Shown here: positions 1-5,922 of the stretch, piece after piece
Position numbering within the stretch: position 1 is the first letter of the stretch
Layout: every line of letters begins with the position of its first letter
Source of the DNA: Rhodospirillales bacterium
Lineage (GTDB): Bacteria > Pseudomonadota > Alphaproteobacteria > Rhodospirillales > Magnetospirillaceae
Length of the DNA: 9,385 nucleotides
Assembly: GCA_030040955.1 (NCBI GenBank)
Contig: JASHSH010000077.1
Location: 1-9,385, forward strand
Direction of reading: 5' to 3'
Notes under the pieces: model-generated
The model's input: only the letters and a program-made list of their open reading frames with translations
What the model was told of the DNA's origin: nothing
Database searches by the model: none
Program-made: the position numbers and the translations under genes

Positions 1-432
1 TTCTATTACACGGCGCTGGTCGAGGACCAGGAATATTCGCCGATCCGGCCGCTGATCGACTGGCTCGACTATAACGGCTACACCATGGTCACCAAGCCGA
101 CCAAGGAATTCACCGACGCATTCGGCCGGCGCAAGATCAAGGGCAACATGGACATCGAGCTGGCCATCGACGTGATGGAGATGGCGCCGCATCTCGATCA
201 TGTGGTGATCTTTTCCGGCGACGGCGATTTCCGCCGCCTGGTCGAGGCGGTGCAGCGCAAGGGCGTGCGGGTGACCGTGGTCAGCACAGTGCGCTCGCAG
301 CCGCCGATGGTGGCCGACGAGCTGCGCCGCGAGGCCGACAATTTCGTCGAGCTGCTCGACCTCGAGCCGCTGATCGCCCGCGCGCCCCAGCCGATGCGCG
401 AGGAGCGTCAGCCGGTCGAGGACGACAGTTAG
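1..432 (+). CDS. LabA-like NYN-domain protein (DUF88), C-terminal part
   Basis: The reading frame is open from base 1, so the true start lies upstream; 143 residues are visible. The NYN (PIN-like) fold is shown by the segment GNMDIELAIDVM, followed by a hydrophobic strand and the motif SGDGDF, then the strand VRVTVVS. The Asp residues of these motifs are those that bind metal in the NYN nuclease family. After the domain comes a short acidic and proline-containing tail ending EDDS. NYN proteins are presumed metal-dependent RNases, and LabA relatives have been linked to gene regulation, but the substrate of this subgroup is not known to me. The stop codon is 3 bases before the GTG of the uracil-DNA glycosylase gene, so the two are probably co-transcribed. 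In several alphaproteobacteria I recall such a gene near rpoZ and smpB; that is from memory. The family call is firm; the biochemical role is inferred. Confidence 0.88.
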   Translation, partial: FYYTALVEDQEYSPIRPLIDWLDYNGYTMVTKPTKEFTDAFGRRKIKGNMDIELAIDVMEMAPHLDHVVIFSGDGDFRRLVEAVQRKGVRVTVVSTVRSQPPMVADELRREADNFVELLDLEPLIARAPQPMREERQPVEDDS

Positions 433-435
433 GCC

Positions 436-1077
436 GTGGCGGCGGCTCCCGCCGAGCCAGGGCGGGACTGTCCGCTCTGCCCGCGCCTGGCAGCGTTCCG
501 CGCCGACAACCGCGCCAAGTTTCCCGACTGGCACAACGCGCCGGTTCCCTCCTTCGGATCGCTCGATGCGCGCCTGCTCATCGTCGGGCTGGGGCCGGGA
601 CTGCGCGGCGCGAACGCAAGCGGCCGGCCGTTCACCGGCGACTGGGCGGGCGATCTCCTATACGGAACGCTGCTCGAACTCGGGCTTGCGCGCGGCACCT
701 ATGCCGAGCGCGCCGACGACGGGCTGGAACTGATCGGCTGCCGGATCACCAACGCTGTGCGCTGCGTGCCGCCAGCCAACCGCCCGACTCCGGCCGAGAT
801 CGCCGCCTGCCGACCGTTCCTCGCCGCCGAGATGGCGTCGATGCCGGGCCTGCGCGCCATCCTCGCGCTGGGATCGATCGCGCACGACGCGGTGTTGAAG
901 GCGCGGGGCGTGCGCAAGTCGGTCTTCGCCTTCGCGCATGGCGCGCGGCACCGTTTGCCAGACGGCATCGCGCTGATCGATACCTACCACACCTCGCGGC
1001 TCAATACGAACACCGGCCGGCTGACCGACGCGATGTTCCGCGCCGTGATGCGCGAGGCGATTGAGGCCACTGGGTGA
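436..1077 (+). CDS. Uracil-DNA glycosylase, family 5 (UDGb-like), 4Fe-4S type
   Basis: This 213-residue protein should remove uracil, and possibly other deaminated bases, from DNA to begin base excision repair. Four cysteines, C12, C15, C110 and C125, have the spacing of the 4Fe-4S cluster in thermophilic-type UDGs (CPLC near the N-terminus, then RCVPP and ACRPF). Motif 1 is GLGPGLRGANASGRPFTGD at residues 51-69. It lacks the catalytic Asp/Asn of families 1 and 4, which points to family 5. The late motif, YHTSRLNTNTGRLT, also has the NTNTGRLT ending of family 5 enzymes. The start is GTG at 436, 3 bases after the stop of the NYN gene; no ATG fits upstream of the first cysteine pair. The ribosome-binding site is weak, so translation may be coupled to the upstream gene. 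The gene converges on the glutathione peroxidase gene with 10 bases between stop codons. Differences from the usual motif 1 are noted in the findings. Confidence 0.92.
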   Translation: MAAAPAEPGRDCPLCPRLAAFRADNRAKFPDWHNAPVPSFGSLDARLLIVGLGPGLRGANASGRPFTGDWAGDLLYGTLLELGLARGTYAERADDGLELIGCRITNAVRCVPPANRPTPAEIAACRPFLAAEMASMPGLRAILALGSIAHDAVLKARGVRKSVFAFAHGARHRLPDGIALIDTYHTSRLNTNTGRLTDAMFRAVMREAIEATG

Positions 1078-1078
1078 T

Positions 1079-1101
1079 CGGCGGCTCCTAGCTCGCCGCC
1101 G
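1079..1101. terminator. GC hairpin at a convergent gene junction, possible bidirectional terminator
   Basis: A perfect 7-bp inverted repeat, CGGCGGC (1079-1085) and GCCGCCG (1095-1101), surrounds a 9-base loop containing the stop codon of the glutathione peroxidase gene (1088-1090). It begins just after the UDG stop at 1077. No T-tract follows on either strand, so intrinsic termination is uncertain. The repeat is built only from G and C, which makes chance occurrence more likely in this genome. Confidence 0.35.
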
Positions 1102-1594
1102 GCAGCACTTTCTCGATGGCGGCGGCGATCTTGCTCGCCTCCGGCTTGGTCACGGTCGAGAACCAGTCCGCGATATGTCCGTCGGGCGCGATCAGGAATT
1201 TGTGGAAATTCCAGCGCGGCACCCCGAGCGGCCCTACCGTCTCGCGCGCCCAGCGATAGAACGGGTGCGCGTCGGAACCCGACACCTTCGCCTTGCGGGT
1301 CATCGGAAAGTCGATGTTGAAGTTGATGGTGCAGAATTCCTGGATTTCGGTCTCGCTGCCCGGCTCTTGGCCGCCGAAATCGTTGCACGGCACGCCGAGC
1401 ATCACCAGTCCGCGTTCCCGGTATTTCCTCCAGATCTCCTCCAGGCCCTCGTATTGCGGCGTGAACCCGCACTGCGAAGCGGTGTTCACCACCATCAGCG
1501 CCTTGCCCTTGTAGGTGGAAAGCGGCAGCGGCGCCCCTTCGATGGTCTGGAACGAAAAGTCCCACGCCGTCTTGCCGTCCGATTCCTTGGCCAT
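1088..1594 (-). CDS. Glutathione peroxidase family protein (Cys-type, thioredoxin-dependent-like)
   Basis: This 168-residue protein should reduce hydrogen or lipid hydroperoxides in the cytoplasm. The GPx signature NTASQCGFTPQY carries the peroxidatic C42. The remaining tetrad members are Q76 in FGGQEPG, and W128 and N129 in RWNF. C88 lies 46 residues after C42, in the helix where non-selenium, thioredoxin-using GPx enzymes hold their resolving cysteine, and C70 is the conserved Cys of the PCNDF motif. Thioredoxin is therefore a more likely reductant than glutathione; this is an inference from the family. The frame is open up to 1879, but the ATG at 1592-1594 is chosen because the protein then begins just before the GPx fold. 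It also has a strong GGAGGAGGGG ribosome-binding site 3 bases upstream, and the longer frame overlaps the molybdoenzyme gene. It is the last gene of the minus-strand cluster, 22 bases after the molybdoenzyme stop. Confidence 0.94.
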   Translation of the reverse strand: MAKESDGKTAWDFSFQTIEGAPLPLSTYKGKALMVVNTASQCGFTPQYEGLEEIWRKYRERGLVMLGVPCNDFGGQEPGSETEIQEFCTINFNIDFPMTRKAKVSGSDAHPFYRWARETVGPLGVPRWNFHKFLIAPDGHIADWFSTVTKPEASKIAAAIEKVLPAAS

Positions 1595-1597
1595 GGT

Positions 1598-1607
1598 CCC
1601 CTCCTCC
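1598..1607 (-). promoter_or_regulatory. Strong ribosome-binding site of the glutathione peroxidase gene
   Basis: On the minus strand the run GGAGGAGGGG ends 3 bases before the ATG at 1594, and its GGAGG core is 8 bases from the ATG. It is the best Shine-Dalgarno match in the window and decides the start against a much longer upstream frame. Confidence 0.75.
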
Positions 1608-1616
1608 GCTTCCCCG

Positions 1617-2297
1617 TCAATCGCGGTCGTAACGCTCTTCCTTCCACGGATCGCCGCGCATGTGATAGCCGCGCTGCTCCCAATAGCCCGGCGAGTCGGC
1701 TTCGAGGAAGGTGACGTGGCGCAACCACTTCGCGCTCTTCCACAGATAGAGCTTGGGCACAATGAGACGCATCGGCCCGCCATGGTCGCGCCCGATCGGC
1801 TTGCCCTCCCAGGAATGGGCGAGAAGCACGTCGTCGTCGGCGAGATCGGCGATCGGCAAATTGGTCGTGTAGCCGTCATACGAGCGCAGCATGACGTGGC
1901 TCGCGCGCGGACCCGGCCGGACCAGATCGAGCAGATGCAGCGCGGGCACGCCCGTGAAGGCGTTGTCGAACCGGCTCCAGGCGGTGACGCAATGCATGTC
2001 GATCTTCACCGTCACCTGCGGCTGGGCCATGAATTCGTCCCAGCTCCAGCGCAGCGGCCGCGCTACCGCGCCGGCCACCGTGAACGACCAGTCCTTGGTG
2101 CTGAGATTCGGCACGGTGCCGAGATCGAGCACCGGCCAATCCTTCACTTCGCGCTGGCCAGGCGGCAGACGGCGCTTGTGCTGGGGATCGGTCTGGCCGG
2201 TGAGCAAGCGGCCCTCGCGGGCCCAGCGCTGCTTGGCCGCGATCAGCTTCTCCTTCAGCGCGCCGGTCAGCGGCGGATCCTTGCCCGAATCGTCCAT
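1617..2297 (-). CDS. Sulfite oxidase-like molybdopterin-dependent oxidoreductase, cytoplasmic
   Basis: This 226-residue protein belongs to the oxidoreductase molybdopterin-binding domain family (sulfite oxidase/MsrP fold). The key mark is DMHCVTAWSRFDN at about residues 100-112, where C103 is the expected thiolate ligand of molybdenum. HGGPMRLIVP (172-181) and the following LYLWKSAKWL are the conserved cofactor-binding and C-terminal parts of the domain. There is no twin-arginine or Sec signal and no heme or dimerisation domain, unlike MsrP or true sulfite oxidase. It is therefore probably a soluble single-domain enzyme with an unknown substrate. It follows smpB by 38 bases on the same strand and precedes the glutathione peroxidase by 22 bases. 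AAGGA lies 12 bases before the ATG, a rather long spacing. The family is secure; the reaction and electron partner are not. Confidence 0.9.
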   Translation of the reverse strand: MDDSGKDPPLTGALKEKLIAAKQRWAREGRLLTGQTDPQHKRRLPPGQREVKDWPVLDLGTVPNLSTKDWSFTVAGAVARPLRWSWDEFMAQPQVTVKIDMHCVTAWSRFDNAFTGVPALHLLDLVRPGPRASHVMLRSYDGYTTNLPIADLADDDVLLAHSWEGKPIGRDHGGPMRLIVPKLYLWKSAKWLRHVTFLEADSPGYWEQRGYHMRGDPWKEERYDRD

Positions 2298-2335
2298 GCG
2301 CCAGATTCGTCCTTGAGCCGTCCCAGGTTACCCGA

Positions 2336-2812
2336 TCAGCCGCGCTCGCGCATCGCCCGCGACTTCTCGCGGCGCCAGTCGCGTTCCTTCTCGGCCGCCC
2401 GCTTGTCGTAGAGCTTCTTGCCCTTGCCCAAGGCGAGCTGCACCTTGGCCAGGCCGCGTTCGTTGAAGTAGATCGACAGCGGCACCAGCGTCATGCCCTC
2501 GCGGGTGACGGCGCCGATCAGCCGCGCCAGCTCTCTTCGGTGCACGAGCAGCTTGCGCGGCCGCCGGGGTTCATGGGTCAGGTGCCGGCTACTAGCCTGA
2601 TATTCCGGGATGTAGGCATTGTAGAGGAACAGTTCGCCGCCCTTCTCCTGGGCGAAGGCGTCGACCAGATTGGCGCGCCCCGTGCGCAGCGCCTTGACCT
2701 CCGTGCCGGCGAGGATGATGCCGGCGTCGAGCGTGCTTTCGATCGCGTAGTCGTGGCGCGCGCGGCGGTTCTCGGCGGCGATCCGCCCGGCGATGAGCGT
2801 CGGTCGCGCCAT
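2336..2812 (-). CDS. smpB: SsrA-binding protein SmpB
   Basis: SmpB binds tmRNA and places it in the empty A site of stalled ribosomes, so that the nascent chain is tagged and the ribosome released. The 158-residue length is typical. Visible family features are ENRRARHDY near the N-terminus (about 14-22), GTEVKALRTGRANL (36-49) in the OB-fold, the segment YIPEYQ (67-72), and HEPRRPRKLLVHRREL (80-95). The basic C-terminal tail starts with GKGKKLYDKR at 129-138; it becomes helical in the mRNA channel and ends with repeated Arg/Lys/Glu. The ATG at 2810-2812 is 6 bases after the dapA stop, with only a weak GAG-type ribosome-binding site, so translation coupled to dapA is likely. A dapA-smpB pairing is common in alphaproteobacteria. 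Confidence 0.97.
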   Translation of the reverse strand: MARPTLIAGRIAAENRRARHDYAIESTLDAGIILAGTEVKALRTGRANLVDAFAQEKGGELFLYNAYIPEYQASSRHLTHEPRRPRKLLVHRRELARLIGAVTREGMTLVPLSIYFNERGLAKVQLALGKGKKLYDKRAAEKERDWRREKSRAMRERG

Positions 2813-2818
2813 GCCGGC

Positions 2819-3694
2819 TCAGTTGAGCAGGCCCGCGGACCTCATCGCAGACTGGACCTTCTGCTTGCTTGCGTCCGCGATCTCGACCAGCGGCAGGCGC
2901 AGCTCGCCGGTGCACTTGCCGAGCAGGCTCGCGGCATATTTCACCGGGGCCGGATTGGTCTCGCAGAACAGCGCGTCGTTGAGCGGGCCGAGCCGGTCTC
3001 GGATAGCGAACACCGTGTCGAGATCGCGCGATGTCCAGGAGTCGTGCAGCTTGGCGCAGAGCGAGGGCGCCACGTTCGAGGTGACCGAGATGGCACCAAC
3101 GCCGCCCTGGGCCAGGAATCCCACCACGTTCCCGTCCTCGCCGGTGAGCTGCGCGAACTTGGTGCCGATGCCGAGCCGCGTGCGCACCGGGCGCACGACA
3201 TCGCCCGTCGAATCCTTGACGCCCACGATGTTCGGCAGCTTCGCCAGCCGCGCCATCGTCTCCAGGCTCATGTCCACATTGGTGCGGCCGGGTATGTTGT
3301 AGATGACGATGGGGATGTCGGCCGAGTCGTGCACCGCCTTGAAATGCTGGTACATCCCCTCCTGGGTCGGTTTGTTGTAATAGGGCACGACATGAAGCAC
3401 CGCGTCGGCGCGAACTTTCTTGGCGTGCCGCGTCAGGGCGATCGCCTCCTCGGTCGAGTTCGATCCCGCGCCGGCGATCACCGGGACCCGGCCCTTCGCC
3501 ACTTCGACGCAGAGTTCGATGACGCGATTGTGCTCCTCGTGGCTGAGCGTCGGGGACTCGCCGGTGGTGCCGCAAGGCACCAGCCCGTCCGTGCCCTCCG
3601 CGATCTGCCAATCGACGAAGGATTGGAACGCCGCCTCGTCGACGCGACCCTTGCGGAAGGGCGTGATCAGCGCCGTTATCGAACCCTTGAACAT
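2819..3694 (-). CDS. dapA: 4-hydroxy-tetrahydrodipicolinate synthase
   Basis: DapA condenses pyruvate with aspartate semialdehyde, the first committed step to meso-diaminopimelate and lysine. The 291-residue length is standard for this TIM-barrel enzyme. The Schiff-base lysine is K160 in NIVGVKDSTGD. Y132 and R137 lie in IYNIPGRTNV, and T43-T44 in the CGTTGESPTL loop (41-50), which binds the substrate carboxylate. The frame is open to 3901, but the ATG at 3692-3694 matches the usual family start (MFKGSITALITPF). It also has a GAGGG ribosome-binding site at 3703-3707, 8 bases upstream. A promoter at 3743-3771 lies within the longer frame, which argues further against the extension. It is the first gene of the probable dapA-smpB-molybdoenzyme-GPx operon and is divergent from the transglycosylase gene. 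Confidence 0.97.
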   Translation of the reverse strand: MFKGSITALITPFRKGRVDEAAFQSFVDWQIAEGTDGLVPCGTTGESPTLSHEEHNRVIELCVEVAKGRVPVIAGAGSNSTEEAIALTRHAKKVRADAVLHVVPYYNKPTQEGMYQHFKAVHDSADIPIVIYNIPGRTNVDMSLETMARLAKLPNIVGVKDSTGDVVRPVRTRLGIGTKFAQLTGEDGNVVGFLAQGGVGAISVTSNVAPSLCAKLHDSWTSRDLDTVFAIRDRLGPLNDALFCETNPAPVKYAASLLGKCTGELRLPLVEIADASKQKVQSAMRSAGLLN

Positions 3695-3724
3695 GGTATT
3701 GACCCTCGGCGGCGTACGGGCAAT

Positions 3725-3758
3725 GCCGCGCCGCAAGGGCCAAAAATAGCGGCGCGGC
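3725..3758. repeat. Perfect 10-bp inverted repeat spanning the dapA promoter -10 region
   Basis: GCCGCGCCGC at 3725-3734 is the exact reverse complement of GCGGCGCGGC at 3749-3758, with 14 bases between. The intervening segment contains the predicted dapA -10 box and start point. One arm falls in the -35/-10 spacer and the other in the first transcribed bases, with 24 bases (a little over two helical turns) from centre to centre. It could be an operator for a dimeric regulator. The arms contain only G and C, so chance cannot be excluded. Confidence 0.45.
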
Positions 3759-3771
3759 GGGGTGTCGGCAA
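3743..3771 (-). promoter_or_regulatory. Predicted sigma-70-type promoter for dapA and downstream genes
   Basis: On the minus strand, TTGCCG (3771-3766) is followed by a 17-base spacer and TATTTT (3748-3743). This agrees with 4 of 6 bases at each box of TTGACA/TATAAT. The A/T run is the only one in the region. Transcription would begin near 3736, giving a leader of about 42 bases to the dapA ATG. Confidence 0.5.
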
Positions 3772-3795
3772 GCCGGGCGGGCATATCCTTCCGTC

Positions 3796-3824
3796 TTGCA
3801 CGCCCCGGAACCGCTCCATATGAT
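3796..3824 (+). promoter_or_regulatory. Predicted sigma-70-type promoter for the lytic transglycosylase gene
   Basis: TTGCAC (3796-3801), a 17-base spacer and TATGAT (3819-3824) form a plausible promoter. The -10 box matches 5 of 6 consensus bases, and the -35 box 3 of 6 with the important TTG kept. The start point would be near 3831. That is downstream of the earliest in-frame GTG (3762) but upstream of the TTG at 3879, and so supports the shorter gene. Confidence 0.5.
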
Positions 3825-3878
3825 GCCGCCCCATCCGCCGGGGGAAGCGGTCCACCAGGGAGTTCGGGGCGCGGCTCG

Positions 3879-5846
3879 TTGCGACATCGGTTGGCGATCA
3901 CCCTGTTCGCGGCCCTCGTCTTCGCCGGGGGGCGGGCCTTCGCCGGATATCTCTCAGCCGAGGACGAGCGTCTCTATCGGCAAGCCTTCGCGGCCGCCGA
4001 CGAGGGCAAGCTCGACTATGCCCGCGCCCTCGCCGCGAAGACGTCCGACAAGCTGCCGCGCAAGGCGCTGACCTGGGTCGAGTATTCGCGTCCCGCCTCG
4101 GGCGCGACCTTCGAGCAGATCGCCGAGTTCGTGCGTGCCAACCCAACTTGGCCGCAGATCTCCACTCTCGCCCGCCGCGCCGAGGAAGCGATCACGGCAG
4201 CCACGCCCGGTCCCGTCCTTCTCGACTGGTTCGCTGAATTCCCGCCGCAGACCGCCGAGGGAATGACCGCCTACGGCGCGGCGCTGATCGCGGCCGGCGA
4301 TTCCGACCAGGGCACCGAATTGATCCGGCGCGCCTGGGTGCAGGGCAGTTTCGGACCGCTCCAGGAGCGTGAGTTCCTGTCGCGCTGGGGCGACCTGCTC
4401 CGCCCCGAGGATCAGGCGGCACGGCTCGATCGGCTGCTCTGGGATCATCAGGACGAGGCGGCGACCGCGCAACTGCGTCGGGTCGATCCGGACCTGCAGC
4501 GTCTGGCCCGCGCCCGCATGGCTCTCGCGCGCGACGCCGCCAGGATCGAGGCGCTGGTCGCGGCCGTGCCCGAGAAGCTACGCGACGATCCGGGGCTGAA
4601 CTACGAACTCGCGCGCTATCGCCGCGAGCACGAGCACGAGGATCTGGCGATCGATCTGCTCAAGGGTCCCGCCGCCGACCAGGCAAGGCCGGAGGCGTGG
4701 TGGACCGAGCGCGCGGCGCTTGTCCGCCATGAGCTCCAGATCGGCGATCCGGCGGCCGCCTTCGGCGTGGCGGACGCGCATGGCGCCATCGAAGGAGTGG
4801 CGCTCGCTGAATCGGAATGGCTGTCGGGCTGGATCTGCCTGAGATACCTGCACGATCCCGACACCGCGCTCGACCGCTTCAAGCGCCTCTACGAGCACGT
4901 GCAATCCCCGGCGAGCCGGGCGCGCGCCGCCTTCTGGGCCGGGCGCGCGGCCGAGGCATTGCAAGACGGGCCGCAGGCGACGCATTGGTACGGCGTCGCC
5001 TCCCAGCTGGTGACCAGTTTCTATGGACAGCTCGCCGCGGCCCGCCTCGATCCGGCCGAAGCCTGGTCGCTGCCGGCCGACCCGGTGCCTACGGAGGAGG
5101 ACCGCAAGGATTTCGACCGAATGGAGCTGGTGCGTATCGCCCGCGCGCTGGGACAGATCGGCCAGGACGATCTGGTCCGCCCGTTCGTGCTACGGGTCAC
5201 CGAGGTCGCGGCCACGCCGGGCGAGCGGGCGCTGGCCGCGGGGCTCGCGGCAGAAGCGGGGCGGCCCGATCTGGCCGTCGCGGTGGCGCACCGCGCCGAA
5301 CGCGAGGGTGTAGTGCTGGTCAACGCGGGCTATCCCGTGCCGTCGCTGCCGGGCAGCATCAAGCCCGAGCACGCCCTCGTCCTCGGCCTGATCTTGCAGG
5401 AGAGCGCGTTCCACCGCGACGCCGTCAGCTCGGCGGGCGCGCGCGGGCTGATGCAGCTGATGCCGGCGACGGCGGCGAAGTTGGCTCGCGCGATCAACCT
5501 CGTGTTCAAGCGGCAGAAGACGCTGGACACCGCGTTGACTCACGATACGGGGCTCAACCTGCGCCTGGGCTCGGGCTATCTGCAGGACCTGCTCGCGGAG
5601 TTCGACGGCTCCTACATACTGGCGGTCGCGGCCTACAATGCCGGCCCGGCCCGCGTGCACAAGTGGATGCACGATTTCGGCGATCCGCGCGATCCGTCCG
5701 TCGATCCGGTGGACTGGATCGAGAGCATCCCGTTCGCGGAGACACGAGCCTATGTCGAGCATGTGCTGGAGGGCGTGCAGGTCTATCGGCGGCGGCTTGG
5801 CGGAACGGGCGTCGTGGTCACGCTGGCCTCCGATCTTCGTCGATAG
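3879..5846 (+). CDS. Soluble lytic murein transglycosylase (Slt70-like)
   Basis: This enzyme should cleave the MurNAc-GlcNAc bond of peptidoglycan non-hydrolytically in the periplasm, leaving 1,6-anhydro-MurNAc. From the TTG at 3879 the protein has 655 residues. It starts with a Sec signal: basic MRHR, a hydrophobic core, and AFA|GY, with cleavage expected after residue 22. A long helical, Ala/Arg/Glu-rich superhelix follows, to about residue 480, and then the C-terminal GH23 domain. In that domain E508 of ILQESAFH is the expected catalytic acid, followed by GLMQLMP (523-529) and AYNAGP (585-590). The frame is open from an earlier GTG at 3762. That extension would put 39 non-signal residues in front of a clear signal peptide and would start upstream of the predicted promoter. 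No ATG is available near the signal, and the ribosome-binding site for the TTG is poor, so the start is less sure than the product. Confidence 0.9.
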   Translation: MRHRLAITLFAALVFAGGRAFAGYLSAEDERLYRQAFAAADEGKLDYARALAAKTSDKLPRKALTWVEYSRPASGATFEQIAEFVRANPTWPQISTLARRAEEAITAATPGPVLLDWFAEFPPQTAEGMTAYGAALIAAGDSDQGTELIRRAWVQGSFGPLQEREFLSRWGDLLRPEDQAARLDRLLWDHQDEAATAQLRRVDPDLQRLARARMALARDAARIEALVAAVPEKLRDDPGLNYELARYRREHEHEDLAIDLLKGPAADQARPEAWWTERAALVRHELQIGDPAAAFGVADAHGAIEGVALAESEWLSGWICLRYLHDPDTALDRFKRLYEHVQSPASRARAAFWAGRAAEALQDGPQATHWYGVASQLVTSFYGQLAAARLDPAEAWSLPADPVPTEEDRKDFDRMELVRIARALGQIGQDDLVRPFVLRVTEVAATPGERALAAGLAAEAGRPDLAVAVAHRAEREGVVLVNAGYPVPSLPGSIKPEHALVLGLILQESAFHRDAVSSAGARGLMQLMPATAAKLARAINLVFKRQKTLDTALTHDTGLNLRLGSGYLQDLLAEFDGSYILAVAAYNAGPARVHKWMHDFGDPRDPSVDPVDWIESIPFAETRAYVEHVLEGVQVYRRRLGGTGVVVTLASDLRR

Positions 5847-5865
5847 CAGACCTGTCCGCCCGACA

Positions 5866-5895
5866 TTGTTCTCGGCACGTCTCCCGCCCTATGAT
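5866..5895 (+). promoter_or_regulatory. Predicted promoter for the HAD-dehydratase-pgpA-cinA operon
   Basis: TTGTTC (5866-5871), an 18-base spacer and TATGAT (5890-5895) lie in the 76-base gap between the transglycosylase stop and the HAD start. The -10 box matches 5 of 6 consensus bases. The start point would be near 5902, about 21 bases before the ATG. No terminator for the upstream gene is evident, so read-through is also possible. Confidence 0.45.
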
Positions 5896-5922
5896 CGTGG
5901 CGGCCGATTGGACCATCCCCGC

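Noticed and set aside
1595..1879. N-terminal extension of the glutathione peroxidase to 1879
   Set aside because: The extension overlaps the molybdoenzyme gene in another frame and is not GPx-like; a strong ribosome-binding site marks the ATG at 1594.
2540..3887. Long overlapping frames of over 420 codons on both strands across smpB and dapA
   Set aside because: The composition is that of shadow frames; dapA and smpB themselves explain this region with full family motifs.
3695..3901. N-terminal extension of dapA to an upstream ATG at 3901
   Set aside because: The family normally starts at MFKGSITAL, a ribosome-binding site precedes that ATG, and the extension would cover the divergent promoters.
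5638..5922. N-terminal extension of the HAD gene into the transglycosylase gene
   Set aside because: The upstream residues are a shadow of the transglycosylase; the ATG at 5923 gives the normal family N-terminus, with a promoter just before it.
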